A program made the position numbers and the translations under genes. Of a DNA stretch of 24,095 nt, positions 22,969-24,095 are shown piece after piece. The stretch's first letter is position 1; each line of letters opens with the position of its first letter. Source of the stretch: an uncultured Bacteroidota bacterium (lineage in GTDB: Bacteria; Bacteroidota; Bacteroidia; NS11-12g; UBA9320); assembly GCA_913056425.1 (NCBI GenBank), contig CAJXLR010000002.1:1-24095 (forward strand), read 5' to 3'. The notes under the pieces were generated by a model that worked only from the letters and a program-made list of their open reading frames with translations, was not told where the DNA came from and made no database searches.

Positions 22969-24095
22969 ATGAAGAGCTACATTATCCGAAATGCCAACAT
23001 AATAAATGAACACAAACAACAGTGCACAGACGTACTGATTAAAGATGGCTTCATTGAGAAAATTGGTACAGGAATCGATGCCGGTAGTGCAGAAGAAATT
23101 AATGCAGAAGGTCTTTGGCTTCTTCCTGGAGTTATAGACGATCAGGTGCACTTCAGAGAACCGGGTTTAACGCACAAAGCAAACATTTATACAGAAGCAA
23201 AGGCTGCTGTGGCGGGAGGAGTAACAAGCTTTATGGAAATGCCAAACACCAACCCTCAGGCGGTAACTCAAGAGCTCTTAGAGGATAAATACCAGGTTGC
23301 CCAGCGTACCTCGTTGGCCAACTATTCATTTTTTATGGGTACCACAAATCATAATTACGAGGAGATTTTAAAAACAGATCCAAAGACGGTTTGTGGAATA
23401 AAGATTTTTATGGGTAGCAGCACCGGCGATATGCTGGTTGACGATGACCATATCTTGTCCAAGATTTTTGCAAACGCACCAACAATCATCGCCTTGCATT
23501 GTGAGGATGAGCAAACCATCAAAACCAAAACTGCAGAATATGTGGAGCGCTACGGCGAAGACATACCATTTAGCGCCCATCCGGAAATTCGCAATGTTGA
23601 AGCCTGTTACCTGTCCTCGAGTAAAGCAGCACAATTAGCCAATAAGTATGGCACTCGAATTCATATACTTCACATCAGTACGGCTAAAGAGCTTGAACTA
23701 TTCACACCTGGAGACGATTTCAAAACCAAAAATGTGACGTCTGAAGTTTGTGTGCACCACTTGAGTTTTAACTCAACCCAGTACGATTCTATGGGGTCAA
23801 AAATTAAATGTAACCCTGCAATAAAAACGCCGGAGGATCAGGAAGCCTTGTGGGAAGCTCTTCGCAACGGGAAGTTTGATGTTATTGCAACGGATCACGC
23901 TCCACACGCATGGGAAGAGAAGTCCAATAAATATTTGAAAGCGCCCTCAGGACTTCCCCTAGTTCAACACAGTTTGCTGCTGATGCTTCAGCATTCCAAG
24001 GAAGGACGAATTGGTATTGAGGAAGTGGTTAACCGCATGTGTCACAAACCGGCAGAGCTTTTCGAAATCGACCGACGTGGATTTGTACGTGAGGG
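22969..24095 (+). CDS. pyrC: Dihydroorotase, 3'-truncated by window end
   Basis: 375 codons are visible and the frame is open to the window edge. This amidohydrolase makes dihydroorotate from carbamoyl aspartate in pyrimidine synthesis. Seen features are the LLPGVIDDQVHFREPGLTHK block (51-70), GGVTSFMEMPNT (83-94), the likely carboxylated Lys K145 in GIKIFMGSSTG, H177 in ALHCEDE, H235 in ILHISTAK and the catalytic Asp D309 in ATDHAPH. The first His of the usual HxH zinc motif is Gln (Q59-V60-H61). Start ATG 22969 gives MKSYIIRNANIIN, a normal amidohydrolase N terminus. Allantoinase and hydantoinase are related alternatives, but the motifs favour dihydroorotase. About 70 residues are probably missing at the C terminus. 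Confidence 0.92.
   Translation, partial: MKSYIIRNANIINEHKQQCTDVLIKDGFIEKIGTGIDAGSAEEINAEGLWLLPGVIDDQVHFREPGLTHKANIYTEAKAAVAGGVTSFMEMPNTNPQAVTQELLEDKYQVAQRTSLANYSFFMGTTNHNYEEILKTDPKTVCGIKIFMGSSTGDMLVDDDHILSKIFANAPTIIALHCEDEQTIKTKTAEYVERYGEDIPFSAHPEIRNVEACYLSSSKAAQLANKYGTRIHILHISTAKELELFTPGDDFKTKNVTSEVCVHHLSFNSTQYDSMGSKIKCNPAIKTPEDQEALWEALRNGKFDVIATDHAPHAWEEKSNKYLKAPSGLPLVQHSLLLMLQHSKEGRIGIEEVVNRMCHKPAELFEIDRRGFVRE

Noticed and set aside
1..24095. CRISPR array, insertion sequence, prophage or defence island
   Set aside because: No regularly spaced repeats, transposase, integrase or phage or defence genes were seen; gene content is housekeeping and envelope-related.

Overview
The window comes from a bacterium of the phylum Bacteroidota, probably a marine, Flavobacteriales-like organism of moderate GC content. 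The family-level guess is inference. Supporting signs are Bacteroidota -7 boxes (TAnnTTTG) upstream of several genes, a GldK-like sulfatase-modifying-factor-fold protein, a DUF4476 protein, a single-chain fused E1 alpha/beta dehydrogenase, and secreted proteins that begin with Gln just after the signal peptidase site. Most of the window is ordinary chromosomal housekeeping DNA. I see no CRISPR array, transposase, phage gene or recognisable defence island.

Layout. Positions 1-284 are non-coding and do not join properly to what follows: the Kdo transferase gene (waaA/kdtA) is recognisable only from about 285 to 1046, so its N-terminal half is missing. On the minus strand come a very large secreted TraB/GumN-type protein (1071-4694) and a nitroreductase-dtd pair (5796-4764). 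On the plus strand, superoxide dismutase (5895-6494) is followed by a terminator, an 8-bp tandem repeat and a secreted GldK-like protein (6850-8118). An AsmA-like protein and a DUF1232 protein form a coupled minus-strand pair (11046-8115). A tRNA-Val(UAC) with its own promoter box and terminator lies at 11145-11219.

A tightly packed minus-strand operon runs from 16393 to 11427: cysS, a glutaminyl-cyclase-like M28 lipoprotein, a TerC-family membrane protein and a Pif1-like helicase with a C-terminal HTH. Its only visible promoter box lies 4 nt before the cysS start codon, which suggests a leaderless or nearly leaderless mRNA, and it ends in a good terminator. Next, on the plus strand, are a secreted DUF4476 protein behind a candidate sigma-54 promoter and an unusually strong Shine-Dalgarno, the fused 2-oxoacid dehydrogenase E1, and a DUF962/Mpo1-like membrane protein. 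polA (minus) converges on the last of these with overlapping stop codons. The window ends inside a dihydroorotase gene (plus).

How the genes fit together. Most neighbours are functionally unrelated. One theme does connect several: envelope and secreted proteins. At least two secreted proteins here are predicted to expose an N-terminal Gln after signal cleavage, and the operon encodes a lipoprotein resembling the enzyme that would cyclise such a Gln to pyroglutamate. The points most worth a second look are the candidate sigma-54 promoter, the three-fold repeat inside the TraB-like protein, the paired cysteines in the superoxide dismutase, the leaderless-looking cysS operon promoter, and the broken waaA at the window edge.
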